This document shows, one piece after another, positions 1-11,049 of a stretch of 64,000 bases of DNA. The position numbers and the translations under genes were made by a program. Numbering within the stretch: position 1 is the stretch's first letter; every line of letters starts with the position of its first letter. The notes beneath the pieces are model-generated. The model made no database searches. It had not been told where the DNA came from and saw only the letters and a program-made list of their open reading frames with translations. Source of the DNA: Fusarium oxysporum f. sp. lycopersici 4287 (taxonomy: Eukaryota > Ascomycota > Sordariomycetes > Hypocreales > Nectriaceae); the NCBI RefSeq assembly GCF_000149955.1, contig NC_030993.1:596068-660067 (forward strand). Direction: 5' to 3'.

Positions 1-484
1 TCACGATAGTCTTTTTCTATTACTCAATATTGCAATCCTTAGTTGCTGTTAACCATTTGGGTTAGTCATCATATCCGTTTTGTCAAACACGACTTGTGTC
101 GGAGTTTACGAATTCCTTTCCCAATTTGACCCTAGTGTCTTCACCGATCCCAACGCTAACACCCGATGCAGGAGCTTCCCCAGCCGAGGATCATATTGTA
201 ATTATGCCTCTCACAACCTGTCATTCTTTTCTGACTGCACCTTTATTTTCTGTGTCATGTATACATGACGTTACCTGTTCTGGTGGCCGCTTATGCATAA
301 ACGGTCACTAGGTCAGCTGCCGAATTCTTCATGTGTCAATCACTAACAGTGTCACCGCAGCACCGTTACTACTCAAGGATCGCCTCCGTTCCGTCAATCT
401 GCCTCACTAAGCGCCATTTGCATTTCTATTCATCTTGCTTTTACTGTGTTTCGCTGCCCAGAAGAAAGCAATAGTTCAGGCACA
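1..484. other. Intergenic / 5' flank of the SDR gene
   Basis: I see no convincing gene here. Short open frames at 80-311 begin at non-ATG codons or look like chance frames. The right part, pyrimidine-rich around 420-450, is probably the promoter and 5' UTR of the SDR gene that starts at 485. Confidence 0.4.
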
Positions 485-1631
485 ATGCTCCCTCCTAACG
501 CTACCAACTATGTTTCATCACTTCTCTCAGAGGCTCATGAACTCTCACAGCCATTACTTGATGGACTTTCAACCTCTCCTCTCACTATACCCGTGTCATT
601 GGCGTCTGCACTAGGCCTCGGCTACTTGGCAAACAGGATTCTAGTCAGCAGGGCTCTGAATCATGGCACCAAAGCATACTTCGATTGGAATAAGGAGATT
701 GTGTTGGTAACTGGTGGATCAGGCGGCATTGGAGGCGAGACTGTGCAGCAGTTGGCCAGCAAGGGTATTCGTGTAGTTGTTCTTGATGTACTTGCTCTAA
801 CTTACAAGGCTCGTGAGTTACCTCCCCTCTTGATAGCATGGAGAGGCACTTACTATTGACAGCATCGAACGTTTACTATTATAAATGTGACCTTACGAAT
901 TACGAGCAACTACAAGAGGTGGCTGGGAGAATTAGGCGGTAAGTAACATCGTATGAGCGCTTGTTTATATATGCTGACTTCACCTATTAGTGAGGTTGGC
1001 GACCCTACAATAGTTGTAGCGAATGCTGGTGTCTGTCGTGGAAAGCCTCTATTGAAAGCTACCAAACAGGATGTTGACCTGTTAGTTCACAATCATATCT
1101 AACCAAGGAAGTTGAACTAACTCGGTACCCAGTACAATTGGAGTCAACACTCTAGGTCTCATTTGGACCATCAAGACCTTTCTCCCCGCAATGGTATCCC
1201 GCAACCACGGCCATCTTCTCATCGTCGCCTCACAAACAGGATACTTGGCCACCGTAGGCATCACCGACTACGCAGCCAGCAAATCAGCAGCCATTGCTAT
1301 TTACGAAGGGTTACATACCGAGATCAAGCACGTGCACAAAGCTACCGCGGTCCGACTTTCGTGTGTCTCACCGAGCCATGTACAAACCCAGATGTTTACG
1401 GGTGTCAAGTCTGTTCCCGGTATGTCGACTATGACGACCGAGTATCTGGCGGATAAGATCTGTGGTATTCTCATGAGTGGAAGGGGTCAGAACATTATTG
1501 TTCCGGCTGCAGCTGCAATGTCACCTTGGGTTCGTGTGTTGCCGGGTTGGGTCCGTGTTCTCCTGCAAGATGCGGCAGCTCCGGCATTTACCGACTTGAA
1601 GCCTCATGATCCTTTTAAAGAAGCCAAGTAG
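485..1631 (+). CDS. Short-chain dehydrogenase/reductase, SDR16C/retinol-dehydrogenase-like, membrane-anchored
   Basis: Four exons (485-812, 863-938, 991-1080, 1133-1631) join to a protein of about 330 residues. An N-terminal hydrophobic stretch (about residues 35-55) precedes a Rossmann fold with TGGSGGIG (about 80-87), then CDLTNYE, VVANAG and a SQTG...YAASK active site (S, YxxxK). This is the order found in the SDR16C group of NAD(P)-dependent lipid or retinoid oxidoreductases, which are often bound to ER or lipid droplets. All three introns are short, GT-AG, and keep the frame across conserved motifs. The start at 485 is the ATG just before the anchor; an upstream in-frame codon at 446 is not ATG. 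The substrate is unknown. It converges on the metal ATPase, with about 320 bp between. Confidence 0.88.
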
Positions 1632-1955
1632 ACAGGCATTACGTTCTATAAATAGCTCATTCTTCAATAAGAACTTATATAAAATATACTCTTTGAAGTC
1701 AAGAACGTGTTGTGCTGCAATTTACAGCTTGCTCATCTCCGATACAATACCTTTCATAGCCATCAGATACAGCTTGATGCCACCAGGATCACTGAAAGAT
1801 AGAAAGGATCGATTCTATATCACGTACCTTATAGAAACTAGCTTCGACTTAGTGTAAGAGTGGCAGAAGTTCAATCCTATTACTATCAAATCCTTCGCTA
1901 TGGCATGCCTTCCCCAGTACGTTCACCAAATCCCAGCCTGTTTTGGTGGAGTATT
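1632..1955. other. Convergent 3' intergenic region
   Basis: This stretch lies between the ends of the SDR gene (+) and the ATPase gene (-). It is AT-rich around 1650-1700 and presumably holds both 3' UTRs. I see no gene or repeat in it. Confidence 0.4.
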
Positions 1956-4504
1956 TCAACTAAGTCGTCCTTCATTGACCCTTGAGCTGTTCCAAAGCAC
2001 TACGACACTGCTGAACCCCATTCCTATGCTAGACCAAACTCTGTGAGATGTTTTAGTCACCAATGCTCATGATCGACGTGGATATAACTTACGGAGAAGG
2101 CGGCGGTATCCAACCAACACCAAGTACACAGGCTACAGATAAAATATTGTAAACAACAGCCCAACAATGGTTTTGCGTCACAATACGTCTCATACGCCGT
2201 GCCAAGAGTATCACCAATGGAATGCGACTTAGTGGAGAAGCCTCGGATATCATCAGCGTGCCATCAGCACAGTCACTATCAATGGACTGCATTTCTGAGC
2301 TTGCGACACAGATACCGAACGACGCTGATGCAAAGCACAAAAGGTCGTTGTAGTTATCTCCAACGTAAATAGCCGGTCCGCGTTGAAGAAAGCGGGCTAA
2401 AATGCAAGACTTTTCTTCTGGAAGGGCATTGGCAAATATCATGTCCGAATCAATGCCTAATTCGCGAGCAACAGAGATAGCTGAAGCTGCATTATCGCCC
2501 GTGATCATTCCGATAGTTAGACCCAGATCCTTGAGCTGACTTATAACTTTCTGAGCATCGGAACGGACTGTGTCTTCGAGTGCAAAAACGGCAGCCTGCT
2601 TTCCATCCATGGCTAGTACAACAGTCGTTGTAACTCCAGTTCTCATCTTCACGGGAGTTTGACTGAGATCAACGGAAACTCCTGGGCTCTCGATATATGT
2701 ACGGCTTCCAATTGCCAACTTCCAAGTGGTGGATCCAGACCCGGGCTGAGTGGCTGTCACAACAGCTTGAGCGCCGCGACCAAGTTCGTACTTAATTCCT
2801 GATACCAAAATGGTACTTAAATACCCAGGCTTCTGTCCCAGCTTTGAATAACTTTCTTGAAAGAGAGCTTGGGCAACTGGGTGGGTGATCCCAGCTTCAA
2901 CCTCGTGGACAGCCCTCCACAATATTTCTTGCTTCTCCAGTGTCTCCCACTCCTTAGAGAAGCTCGCATGTATAACTTTCAGGTCTCCATGTGTGAGAGT
3001 GCCCGTCTTGTCGAAGAAAATGGTTTGAGCAGACGCGGCGCTTCGTAGTCTTGCATAAGTAGTCAATAACCGGACTCCAAACTTTGATGCTTCCACTAAT
3101 CAAACTCCTACGTCAGCTGCATTCCTTTCAATTCTCTCGGGGTCACATACCTGTCGCCAGTAATTTACAAGTTGGAATACTCAAACTCAGTGAACACGGG
3201 CAAGCGGCTAGTAGCAACGCTGAAGCTCGACCCAGCCCATCTATCCAGCAGGTCTCGTTCGCTAATACAGGATACACGGTCAGTAGCGTTATTGCAAGTA
3301 GGATAACAGCACTTGAGAACCATGAAGTAGCACGATGAAGCTGGGGTTCTGAGTTGGCCAGCTCCGCCGTCACGACGGACGTCAGTAGTTCACCCAGGCG
3401 AGTAGAACCCCCACAAGCTGTTGTCCTACAGACGAGCGATCCTTGTTGCACCTGACCCCCCGCATATACAGCATCATTACGCTTAACGGTCCTAGGCTCC
3501 AAGGAGCCGTTGATCCAAGTCTCCAAGATAAGCGCTGACGCTGTACTCTCGACCACTCCATCGCAAGGTATGTGCTCTCCCTGTCTTACAATAACGCTGT
3601 CGCAAGGAGACAGCAAGCCGATAGGAATAGATGCATGTTCATCTGTTTTGTTGCAAACCATAGCCATAGCAGGTACCAGACTTGAGAGCGGGGATGCGAA
3701 GACCCGATCTCGCTGGGAGAGAATGGTCTTGAGTAAACGGCCACCAAGAACACTCGTAGACAGAATTGGAATGATCTCCAGGGACTTTAAATCCATGCGA
3801 TAAGATCTATTTATGCCAGTCTGTAGAGAATCAGCCACAGCTTGTATAAGAGCCAACATAATGCCCAGTGATGCAAGAGTTGCCATATTTGGTCTTTGCC
3901 CATGCCACGCCGAGCGAAGTGCCTCAAAATGAAGTTTAGATCCAGCTAATAGGCTCATTCCAACAGCGATATATGCAATTAAGTTTATGTAACTGTTTTG
4001 AGTCGTCCATAGGCCGATGATGCTGCGCGATGCGAAGAAAAGGACTGAAGCCGCAGTCGCCACGAGAAAGTCCCGTTGGCATGAGTTAACATGATGTTGC
4101 TGGGAGTTTGTGGGCTCTTGTATCATAGACAATAGACTAGCCCAGCTCTGGGAGTCAGAGGAAGGTAACGAGTGTGCGTCATAGCCTGCAGAGCGAATTG
4201 CATCAATGATCTCCCCTTCTGTCACAAGGTGATTGTTGAATTCTACTTGGGCCCGAAGTAGTCCGAGTGAAACAGTAGCCTTCAAGACCCCGGGGATGGT
4301 CTTAATGATGCCTTGAACATCGGATACACAGGACGCGCAAGTAAGGCCATCTAGACTTAGAATTCTGACCTGAGCACCTTTGACTGGTTTTGGTCGTTGG
4401 GTAGGGGCATGGTCAACATAACTTTGGCGTGGATAAAGTGCACAAAGTTTCTCATGGATATTGAGAAAGTGGAAGACGATATACGCTCCAACAGCACAAG
4501 CCAT
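1956..4504 (-). CDS. P1B-type heavy-metal (copper-like) transporting ATPase with non-canonical motifs
   Basis: Three exons (4504-3151, 3095-2093, 2040-1956) give about 813 residues. Order: an N-terminal hydrophobic segment, one HMA metal-binding domain with TCASC (Cys56/Cys59), membrane helices, actuator region, CPC in a helix (435-437), the phosphorylation loop DKTGT (Asp480), an HP pair (523-524), TGDN (about 650), then the last helix pair. A tail ending in GMGFSSVVV is gained only with the third exon. CPC and HMA point to a Cu(I)-type exporter of the CopA/Ccc2 class. Departures: the actuator TGE is INGS (Asn332-Gly333-Ser334), and the hinge GDGxND is GDNYND (697-702). It is shorter than yeast Ccc2 (about 1,000 residues) and has a single HMA. 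It may be a divergent pump, a regulator or a poorly active copy. Confidence 0.85.
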
Positions 4505-4842
4505 GTTCCCGAAATTGGATGATTGACTAATAATATGTCACGAAACCTCAAAGCCAAACCAATAATAAAGAACAATGCGCGTATAATACACGATTTCGAG
4601 CCCATTCCCATTTAGTTTAGCCGTGGTTTGGTGCGGCCCACTAATGCTTGCTTGCATTAGGCTGACAATGATATTCCTGACAATGATATTTCTGACAACG
4701 CCTTTTCTGACACGTATTCTTCTGACTAGATCAAGCCACATCGCGTCACCAGCAGTAAACCGTCGCCGATGGCGCAAGATCTCGTTGCGTAACAGCTAAA
4801 GCAAGCCACGTGTCAGTGCACAACCTGCAATCTCCGTGATCA
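4505..4842. promoter_or_regulatory. Promoter region of the metal ATPase with palindrome and short tandem repeat
   Basis: This region lies upstream of the minus-strand ATPase and downstream of the bZIP gene. It contains an inverted repeat CTAATGC-N6-GCATTAG (4641-4660), directly followed by a 15-bp direct repeat of CTGACAATGATATT(C/T) at 4662-4691 with a partial third copy. Either could be a regulator site. No factor can be assigned from sequence alone. Confidence 0.4.
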
Positions 4843-6344
4843 TCACTTACCTGTCGAGCAGTCCAACTTTGGATATTTCCGCGCAAAGTCTTTACTCAAT
4901 TTCCACTCACAAAAGTCATCGAGCCCCAGAAACTTGGCTATGTCGTTCGCCTGACTCTCCTCCACAGGATTGTCATCTGGACTCGGCGCCACGGCGTTTA
5001 TTTGACGATCTAGTTCTTGAAAGATAGCCTCTTCGACTATATCGTGCTCAGAAGAGTACCATTCACCGACCTCAGGGCCGATCTGGAATAGTGTCCATGA
5101 TGGGTCTGTGAAATAACTTCTCGGAGGGTTCTTTTGGTTCTGACGTCTTCGCAGGACTTGGTTTTCGAAGATATCGAGAATATTGACTGCGACGCTGTGG
5201 TTAGCAGGTTCTATGACTGAGTGTAAGACAAGGTCTCTGAGGAGCTCGTCAAAGTCGGTGGATTCCGCGTCGAGGACGAGCTGATCTCTGATTTCAGGCC
5301 AGTTAAACAAGTCGATGCCCCAGAAATGCGTGGGGTTTTTGGATTGGAGTGGTGTTGGCCGGAATGGAAGCGGAACAGAATTCTTTGAGTCGATTCCAAG
5401 ACGCCAACTAATGACTCTTTCGATGTATTTAGCCCCGTTCTAGTTATCGTTAGCTTTGAAGTCATTGGTAGCGATTCAGTACTGCTCTTACCACTCCATA
5501 GGCATAAGACTCTAGCCCCACGCATCGCATGGAGAAGCGCACAGCAGTCTTGACTATCTTGTCGACCATCTCGGCATTATTACCGGAGTCGTGCAGGTTA
5601 TCAAGATGACGGCGACAAGCTCCAAGGAGTCTAGAGCCAAAGATAGACATTGACGTGATACTGAGCTGATTTGGGACAAACAAAAGCGATCTTGGTGATA
5701 GAGACGATATGGCAGGATCTATGAAGGTATCCCCAGGCTGCATTGTGCTTGAGGTTAATGCTTCGTGTTCTTGGCCTGCCATGGATAGATCTAAAAGAAA
5801 CGACGCGTCCTTGAATATATCTGTCTGGGGGTTGGTTTGCTCCTGGATGTCCTGAAAAGTCTGATTGTTGATCGAGGGATCAAGAGCAGATGGTGTTTCG
5901 TGATTGGCTAATTCCGTGCTTGGTGCAGGTTGCTGTGTTTCTGGGTTTTCAGCGTCTCGCCTTCGAAATATAGAGTCGAAAACCTCATCATCTAATGCCC
6001 GTGTTAATAATACCCCTGCGAGGGACAGGTACAAAGTGATACTCACCCGCAGCGGCGTTGGCAGCTTGACCGAAACTGAGTAACTTCTTGCGCAACCGCA
6101 GCAAAGCATCTTCCAGCTTCCGGTTCTCAGCTATCAACTTAAGATGCGCATCAAGAAGAACAGAGTAACGATCTTGAGGATCTGAGCCGGTGGCTACCTT
6201 TTGCAGTAGGTCAATCGTCTCCTCCAGGTTACGGATGTAGGTGATGTTTTTCTCGCGAAGACACTGTTGCGAAATGCGATTTTGCGCTCTCTTGCGCTCG
6301 GATGGATCAAGTGCGTTGGCAGCCTTTCTTTTAGTTGGAGGCAT
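4843..6344 (-). CDS. bZIP transcription factor with C-terminal DUF3425 domain
   Basis: Exons 6344-6047, 5991-5492 and 5439-4843 join to about 464 residues. Near the N terminus is a basic region with the N-x7-R signature (NRISQQCLR) followed by heptad leucines, the DNA-binding and dimerisation module of fungal bZIPs. A low-complexity middle follows. The C-terminal half (LLFVPNQLSITSMSIFGSRL, GIDLFNWPEIRDQL, then a FCEWKLSKDF-KYPKL-like end) is typical of DUF3425, found in many Aspergillus/Fusarium bZIP regulators of metabolism and stress. The nuclear role is inferred from family. The end is uncertain: the exon reads into TGA at 4843, but a GTAAGT at the same spot could start a last intron (acceptor near 4798) adding about 15 residues. 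Confidence 0.88.
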
Positions 6345-6705
6345 GACTTGGGGTAACGGAATGAAGTGGTGATAAATCCCTGATAAGGTTGTTTTGTGGG
6401 GGCAGAGTTGGTCTTTATGGTTGCATCCAAGACAAGGGTTACGGGCTTTCGGGGCACCACGATCCCCGAGTTCCCCGGATTCCCCCTCAGTAGCCTCGAA
6501 CTAACCTCAGATCTTCCCCACAATCACGCGACGCTTTTCTCCTCGGTTATTCTCAGTATTTTTTATCACAAGGATGATAAACTTCTTCACAAGTTAACAT
6601 ATCTCGCTTTACTCTCCTTGGCCTTAGTAAGTCATAAAGTCGGTTTAACACAATATAACTATTTATTCTCTTCACCATAAAGATAAGTATGATTGAAGGG
6701 CACGA
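6345..6705. promoter_or_regulatory. Promoter of the bZIP gene with C-rich motif
   Basis: This interval is upstream of the minus-strand bZIP gene and downstream of the NmrA-like gene. It holds a C-rich motif, TTCCCCGGATTCCCC (6471-6485), which recurs exactly at 43118-43132 in front of the BVMO gene. CCCCGG-type cores fit the loose consensus of carbon-catabolite repressor CreA, but that reading is weak. No gene is seen. Confidence 0.35.
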
Positions 6706-7629
6706 TCAAGCAAATGTCTGCAGGACCTCGTCTCTATGCTTCTCAAGATAGTCCGAGAATTTGGTTAGGCGGATCGGGTATTTCTCCAACTCCTTGAAGT
6801 CAACCTGATACCCAATTTCGTTCGCCCACAATTCGGCATAGATCTTGGGGTTTCTCAACGCAAGGTCTCTCGCTTCTTGCTCACCGTGGAACTCGATCCC
6901 AATGTCAACTCCGCTAACTCGGCTCAACTCCTGCACAATCTGCGCTGGTATAAGCGACTCGACGCCCAAGTCTATCTCATGCTTGTTGAACGCCAGAGGT
7001 TCAGTGATTGCTGCCGCCGCAAACTTGCCAACGTCATTAGGATCGACCACTGTCATCGCAGTCTCGGGCTTGTATGCCGACAGGAAAACCCGCCTCTGAC
7101 CCAATTCGGGAAACATGAAAGATGCCGTCGGCTGGTGATAGTTGTTCATGAGAAAGGCCGGTCGTAGAATTGTCCAGTGTTTGATGCCAGATTCTCTCAC
7201 CATTGACTCGATGTGGGCTTTGTTCAGCCAGTACCACGCCATGGGGTGGTCAGGCCCCCAGTTTGGAAACTGTTCATGCTTTCCTGTCATAGTGACACTG
7301 GAATAGACTATGCTTGTGACAGTTCCAGATTCAATAGCAGCGTCGATGATATTCTTTGCGTGAGCTACCTCCAGGTTGGTGTCGCGTAACGCCGGCGATA
7401 CGTTAAGAAACACGGCAGTAGCTCCTTTGACCGCAGCCTTGAGTGAGGATATGTCATCGAAATTGCCGGGGAACAGGTGCGCTCCGAGGCGCTGGAGCTT
7501 CATGGCGGACTTGGATGATGGGTCTCGAACAAGTGCGTGGACTTTGACGCCGGCATTGAGAAGTTCACGAGCAGTAGCACCGCCCTGGGTGCCAGTTGCT
7601 CCAGTGACAAATGCAATCGTCTGAGACAT
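6706..7629 (-). CDS. NmrA-like NAD(P)-binding family protein
   Basis: This is an uninterrupted frame of 307 residues. It opens with an atypical-SDR Rossmann motif (TGATGTQGGATARELL, residues 10-25), then a basic HALVRD after beta-2 that suggests NADP(H) preference, and continues with the pattern of NmrA/HSCARG proteins (VFLNVSPALRD, YSSVTMTGKHE, LRPAFLMNNY). Members are redox sensors or isoflavone-reductase-like enzymes. The nitrogen repressor NmrA itself is only a distant relative, so a regulatory role should not be assumed. No intron is needed. It is divergent from a Zn2Cys6 regulator (ATGs about 550 bp apart), a layout often seen for a regulator and its target. Confidence 0.85.
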   Translation of the reverse strand: MSQTIAFVTGATGTQGGATARELLNAGVKVHALVRDPSSKSAMKLQRLGAHLFPGNFDDISSLKAAVKGATAVFLNVSPALRDTNLEVAHAKNIIDAAIESGTVTSIVYSSVTMTGKHEQFPNWGPDHPMAWYWLNKAHIESMVRESGIKHWTILRPAFLMNNYHQPTASFMFPELGQRRVFLSAYKPETAMTVVDPNDVGKFAAAAITEPLAFNKHEIDLGVESLIPAQIVQELSRVSGVDIGIEFHGEQEARDLALRNPKIYAELWANEIGYQVDFKELEKYPIRLTKFSDYLEKHRDEVLQTFA

Positions 7630-8178
7630 GGTCTTGAAGTGAAAGGTAAACGTATTTGGGGCAAAGGAAGTGGTGAAGCGATGAGTGAGCTAAGCTCCAA
7701 GTGATGATTTTGGGATTTTCTCAAGAGGTATTCTGGAAGGAGGATTGGCATAGTTTAAGTAGTTGGCCACGACAGACTTTTACCACGAATTGTACCCGCA
7801 TAGCCGAAAGAAGAATACACCTCGATGATGTGGATATTGGCCGGGGTCTCTGGGGACGATTAGCAACATTACGGTATCCACGTAGACATACGAACCATCT
7901 ACCCTGTAATGGTCTGAATTGTAGGTAGAAAAGACTATTTTTCCCAACTATCACGTTGAATGGCACGCTGTGGACTTGCGGATACTTTTGAGGAGGACTT
8001 GGCTATTCCGTATTTAGTAACCAGCTCGACAGGATATCGAGGCTAGTCCAGGTTTAGTATAGAGGATTACAAAGCATGGGAGACTCCGGATACAGAGTAC
8101 GGGGCATCACATAATTACGACGCTACCCAAGACATCAACCCGAAATCATGCTGTTTCACAAATGACAGCGTGAGCAAC
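7630..8178. promoter_or_regulatory. Shared divergent promoter between NmrA-like gene and Zn2Cys6 regulator
   Basis: About 550 bp separate the two divergent ATGs (7629 minus, 8179 plus). Several CGG/CCG triplets occur (for example near 8090-8100), which could serve Zn2Cys6 dimers, but no clear symmetrical operator was found by eye. No gene is seen. Confidence 0.4.
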
Positions 8179-9884
8179 ATGGTCTATTGCGGTAAGCCCA
8201 GCAGAGCGTGCTCGGAGTGTCGAATCAAGAGGAGAAAGGTATATCCCAGTCGTCCTATCCTTAGGGATCTTAGCGTGTTAACAGATTTGGGGCTAAGTGC
8301 GACTTGTCGAGGCCTGCATGTCGTCAATGCCGCAGGGCCGGTTCCAGATGCGATGGATATCGAGGGGAGGAGTCTGTTACCTTCCGAGATCAAACTACCG
8401 AGACTTTAGACAAGATGTCATTCTTTTCCAATCCAAGTCTACTTCCTGTTTCGTCCAATGACAAGCAGGGAGTCTCTGTACGGCCTAAAGTCCACCAGTC
8501 TAAAGATCGACCCAACCACTACCCTTGGTTCAGACTTGCAGTTACGCCAGAAGACCAAGCTTTACATTTCTTTTTCCATCATTATGTTGTGCCCGAGTCT
8601 GGACGGTCCCCCACTCATCCCGACTGCCACGGCATCATCTACAAACGAGCAACAGGACCCGGGTACTTGGCCGATCTCATCAATGCTGTCGGACTAGCCG
8701 GTCTAGCGTACATGAGGAGTAAGCCCACTCTCATCTCTGTAGCGAGCCAGGCGTTATCTCGCGCGCTTCACGGCATATGTGCCGCACTCATGGACCCCAG
8801 TGAAGCATCATCCGACCAGATGCTAGTCGCTGTAATGCTTCTGGCGTGGTATGAAGTAAGCCTTCCTTTCCATGAAACATAACTTCAGCATGATAATAAC
8901 CCGAAACAGACCTCCACTTTTGGCTCCAACGCGAACTTGAGCTCATGGAGTAGACACGTCGATGGGGCCTTGTCATTAATACAGCTCCGAGGAGGAGGCC
9001 AGTTACGCAACAGGATCGGTCGAAGTATTTTTCTTCATTTACGCACTGAGATCGTAAAAGACCCTCAGAAGTCTAATATGAGCTTAATTTCTGACTTTGA
9101 ATAGCTCATCGACTGCCTCCAGCGAGGGCTGCGGGTACCAAAGGTCTTGACAGACTTTATGGCCGAGGCTCGCAGTAATGAAACAGAACAAGAAGCGCCT
9201 GCTGCTCGGTTAGCAGACATTATTGTCAACGTCTGCGCCGTTGTAGCCTTAGCTAAGGAAGAGATTACGGACGAGATGAATTTGTCTTCGTATGTTTCAG
9301 CACTCTTGTCGATTGATACAGATCTCAAGGAATGGGCCCAAAACCTCCCAGTTGAATATGAGTACAAGTCTCGAACTCATCCAAGCGCTCGGGAAGAAGC
9401 AGAGGTTTTTATGGGACGATATGATATATATTCCAGTGTGGAGATCGCCAACACATGGAATTTACAACGCTGTGCGCGTATTATTCTCCGCCAGGCACTC
9501 GTTGAAGCAATATCGAATCGCTTGCCCATCTCGTCTTCGCTGTCGATCCTATCTTCTTTCCCTGTATCATACACAGACCTACTCCTCAGTTCAGAAACTA
9601 TTATACAAGAGAGCTCCAGTGATATATGCGACAGTGTCCCATATATCTTGCATATTGACGTGGCAGGCAAGTCGAGCGACCTACGAGCCGCTCATGTTGT
9701 ACATCTATTATGGCCACTTTATATCACAGGAACAACACATACTGCCACTGATGCTTTGCGGCATTGGGTTATATCAACGATGGAAGATATTAAGGATGCT
9801 ACAGGGATTCAAAAGGCAAAGCTCATAGCGTTGTCTCTACAGCAGCGGTGCTCCGAGGCGGTGACATTTACGTGCATAGGTTAA
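8179..9884 (+). CDS. Zn2Cys6 fungal-type transcription factor
   Basis: Four exons (8179-8238, 8298-8855, 8910-9053, 9105-9884) make 513 residues. Splicing the first intron completes the zinc cluster: CSEC-x6-C at the end of exon 1 and start of exon 2, then CRQC-x6-C, all six cysteines present within residues 11-43. The rest matches the helical fungal-specific regulator domain (HHYVVPESGRSP, DGALSLIQLRGGGQL). The ATG at 8179 is the first in frame; an ATG at 8162 runs into a stop. It is a nuclear DNA-binding regulator by family. The divergent NmrA-like gene is its most obvious candidate target. Confidence 0.88.
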
Positions 9885-11049
9885 GATGCCAAAGCAACAC
9901 CACGAACCAAACGGATCGTAATATCTGAGTTCGATCATAGAACAAGTTTCGGTAAAATGGACATGTCAACTATAGATCTCGGTGGGCAACCTGAGACAGA
10001 AAGAACAGGCTTCAAAATTAGGGTTAAAAGAGGGTAAAATTCTTGATCTAGTAGTATAAACAATCCACTTAAATGTCCCAACTAAGACCCCGTGTTTTAT
10101 AGGTTTCCTTCTAGCCCTAGATCTTGCCTGTAATTACATTTCTCTGACGGTGACTGTTTTTCTTGGTTTAGAAGGACAATTTTTCTTTGGTGTATAAACT
10201 GTGATTAGAATAGTATATTGTAGTTCGGAAGGCGACATTCTGATTTCATATGACGTGAACCACGGTACAACAATAAAGCTATTCAGCTGCTAGCATCACA
10301 ATGATCTTGTCATAACGTTCATTGACACTTAACTTCAATTTTAATTAATAAAACATGGGGCGTATGAATGTGATTGTATTTTTAGGGGGAAACGTCGTGC
10401 AACAATCCACTCCTACCTGAATCCGCATCCCTCAAGGCATTCCACCCATAGGCGTGACCAACTTCAAACATGCCCATTGATGCGGTGATAGGTCCACAGG
10501 ACAGTTCGATGCAGGTCCCAAGTCTATGAAGCCTTGGAGTTGTGTGGAGGTTGTGCAGGTAGAATAAGGCCAACACCAGAGGATGTTTGCAAAAAGCTTA
10601 CTCTGGAAAATATTCAAATCTATGTTTATATTCGTGCAAATATGATAAGCGACCATGCTTAACTCCGCAGCTAGATAGTAGCGAAATACGATTCCTAAAT
10701 ATCATAAGCTTCGACTAACAAACAGTGCATCAAACTTATATTCTTACCATGTTGGTAGCCTGCATTGTTCCAAATACATTTTTTCTGGGACTTTTTGACT
10801 TTGATTATAGACAAGAGGCATATCTTGAAAGACTTCATTGGCTACGGACCCCTACAGTATGTTCTATGATGCATGCTTTCATGTTTAGTTTGGCTTTCAG
10901 CTAAAAGTTACGAGGTATCTTACAAACAGCTATATTATTGGGATGACAGAATCACCAAATCCTATTTCACTAGCACCCGGCTCACTTGATTATTATCTCA
11001 TCTAGCTTGCCCTGCTCTCTACCTCTACGAAACATTGCTCTAACCAGAC
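9885..11049. other. AT-rich intergenic tract
   Basis: About 1.2 kb without a supported gene. Open stretches on the minus strand at 10382-10656 overlap each other in different frames and match nothing I recognise. Together with the adjacent decayed HET gene this looks like degenerating accessory DNA. Confidence 0.4.

Noticed and set aside
96..311. Small ORF upstream of the first SDR gene
   Set aside because: It starts at GTG rather than ATG, overlaps another frame and shows no protein-like features; read as promoter or leader.
10382..10656. Two overlapping minus-strand ORFs in the AT-rich gap
   Set aside because: Different frames of the same DNA, no recognisable motif, and located beside a decayed gene.
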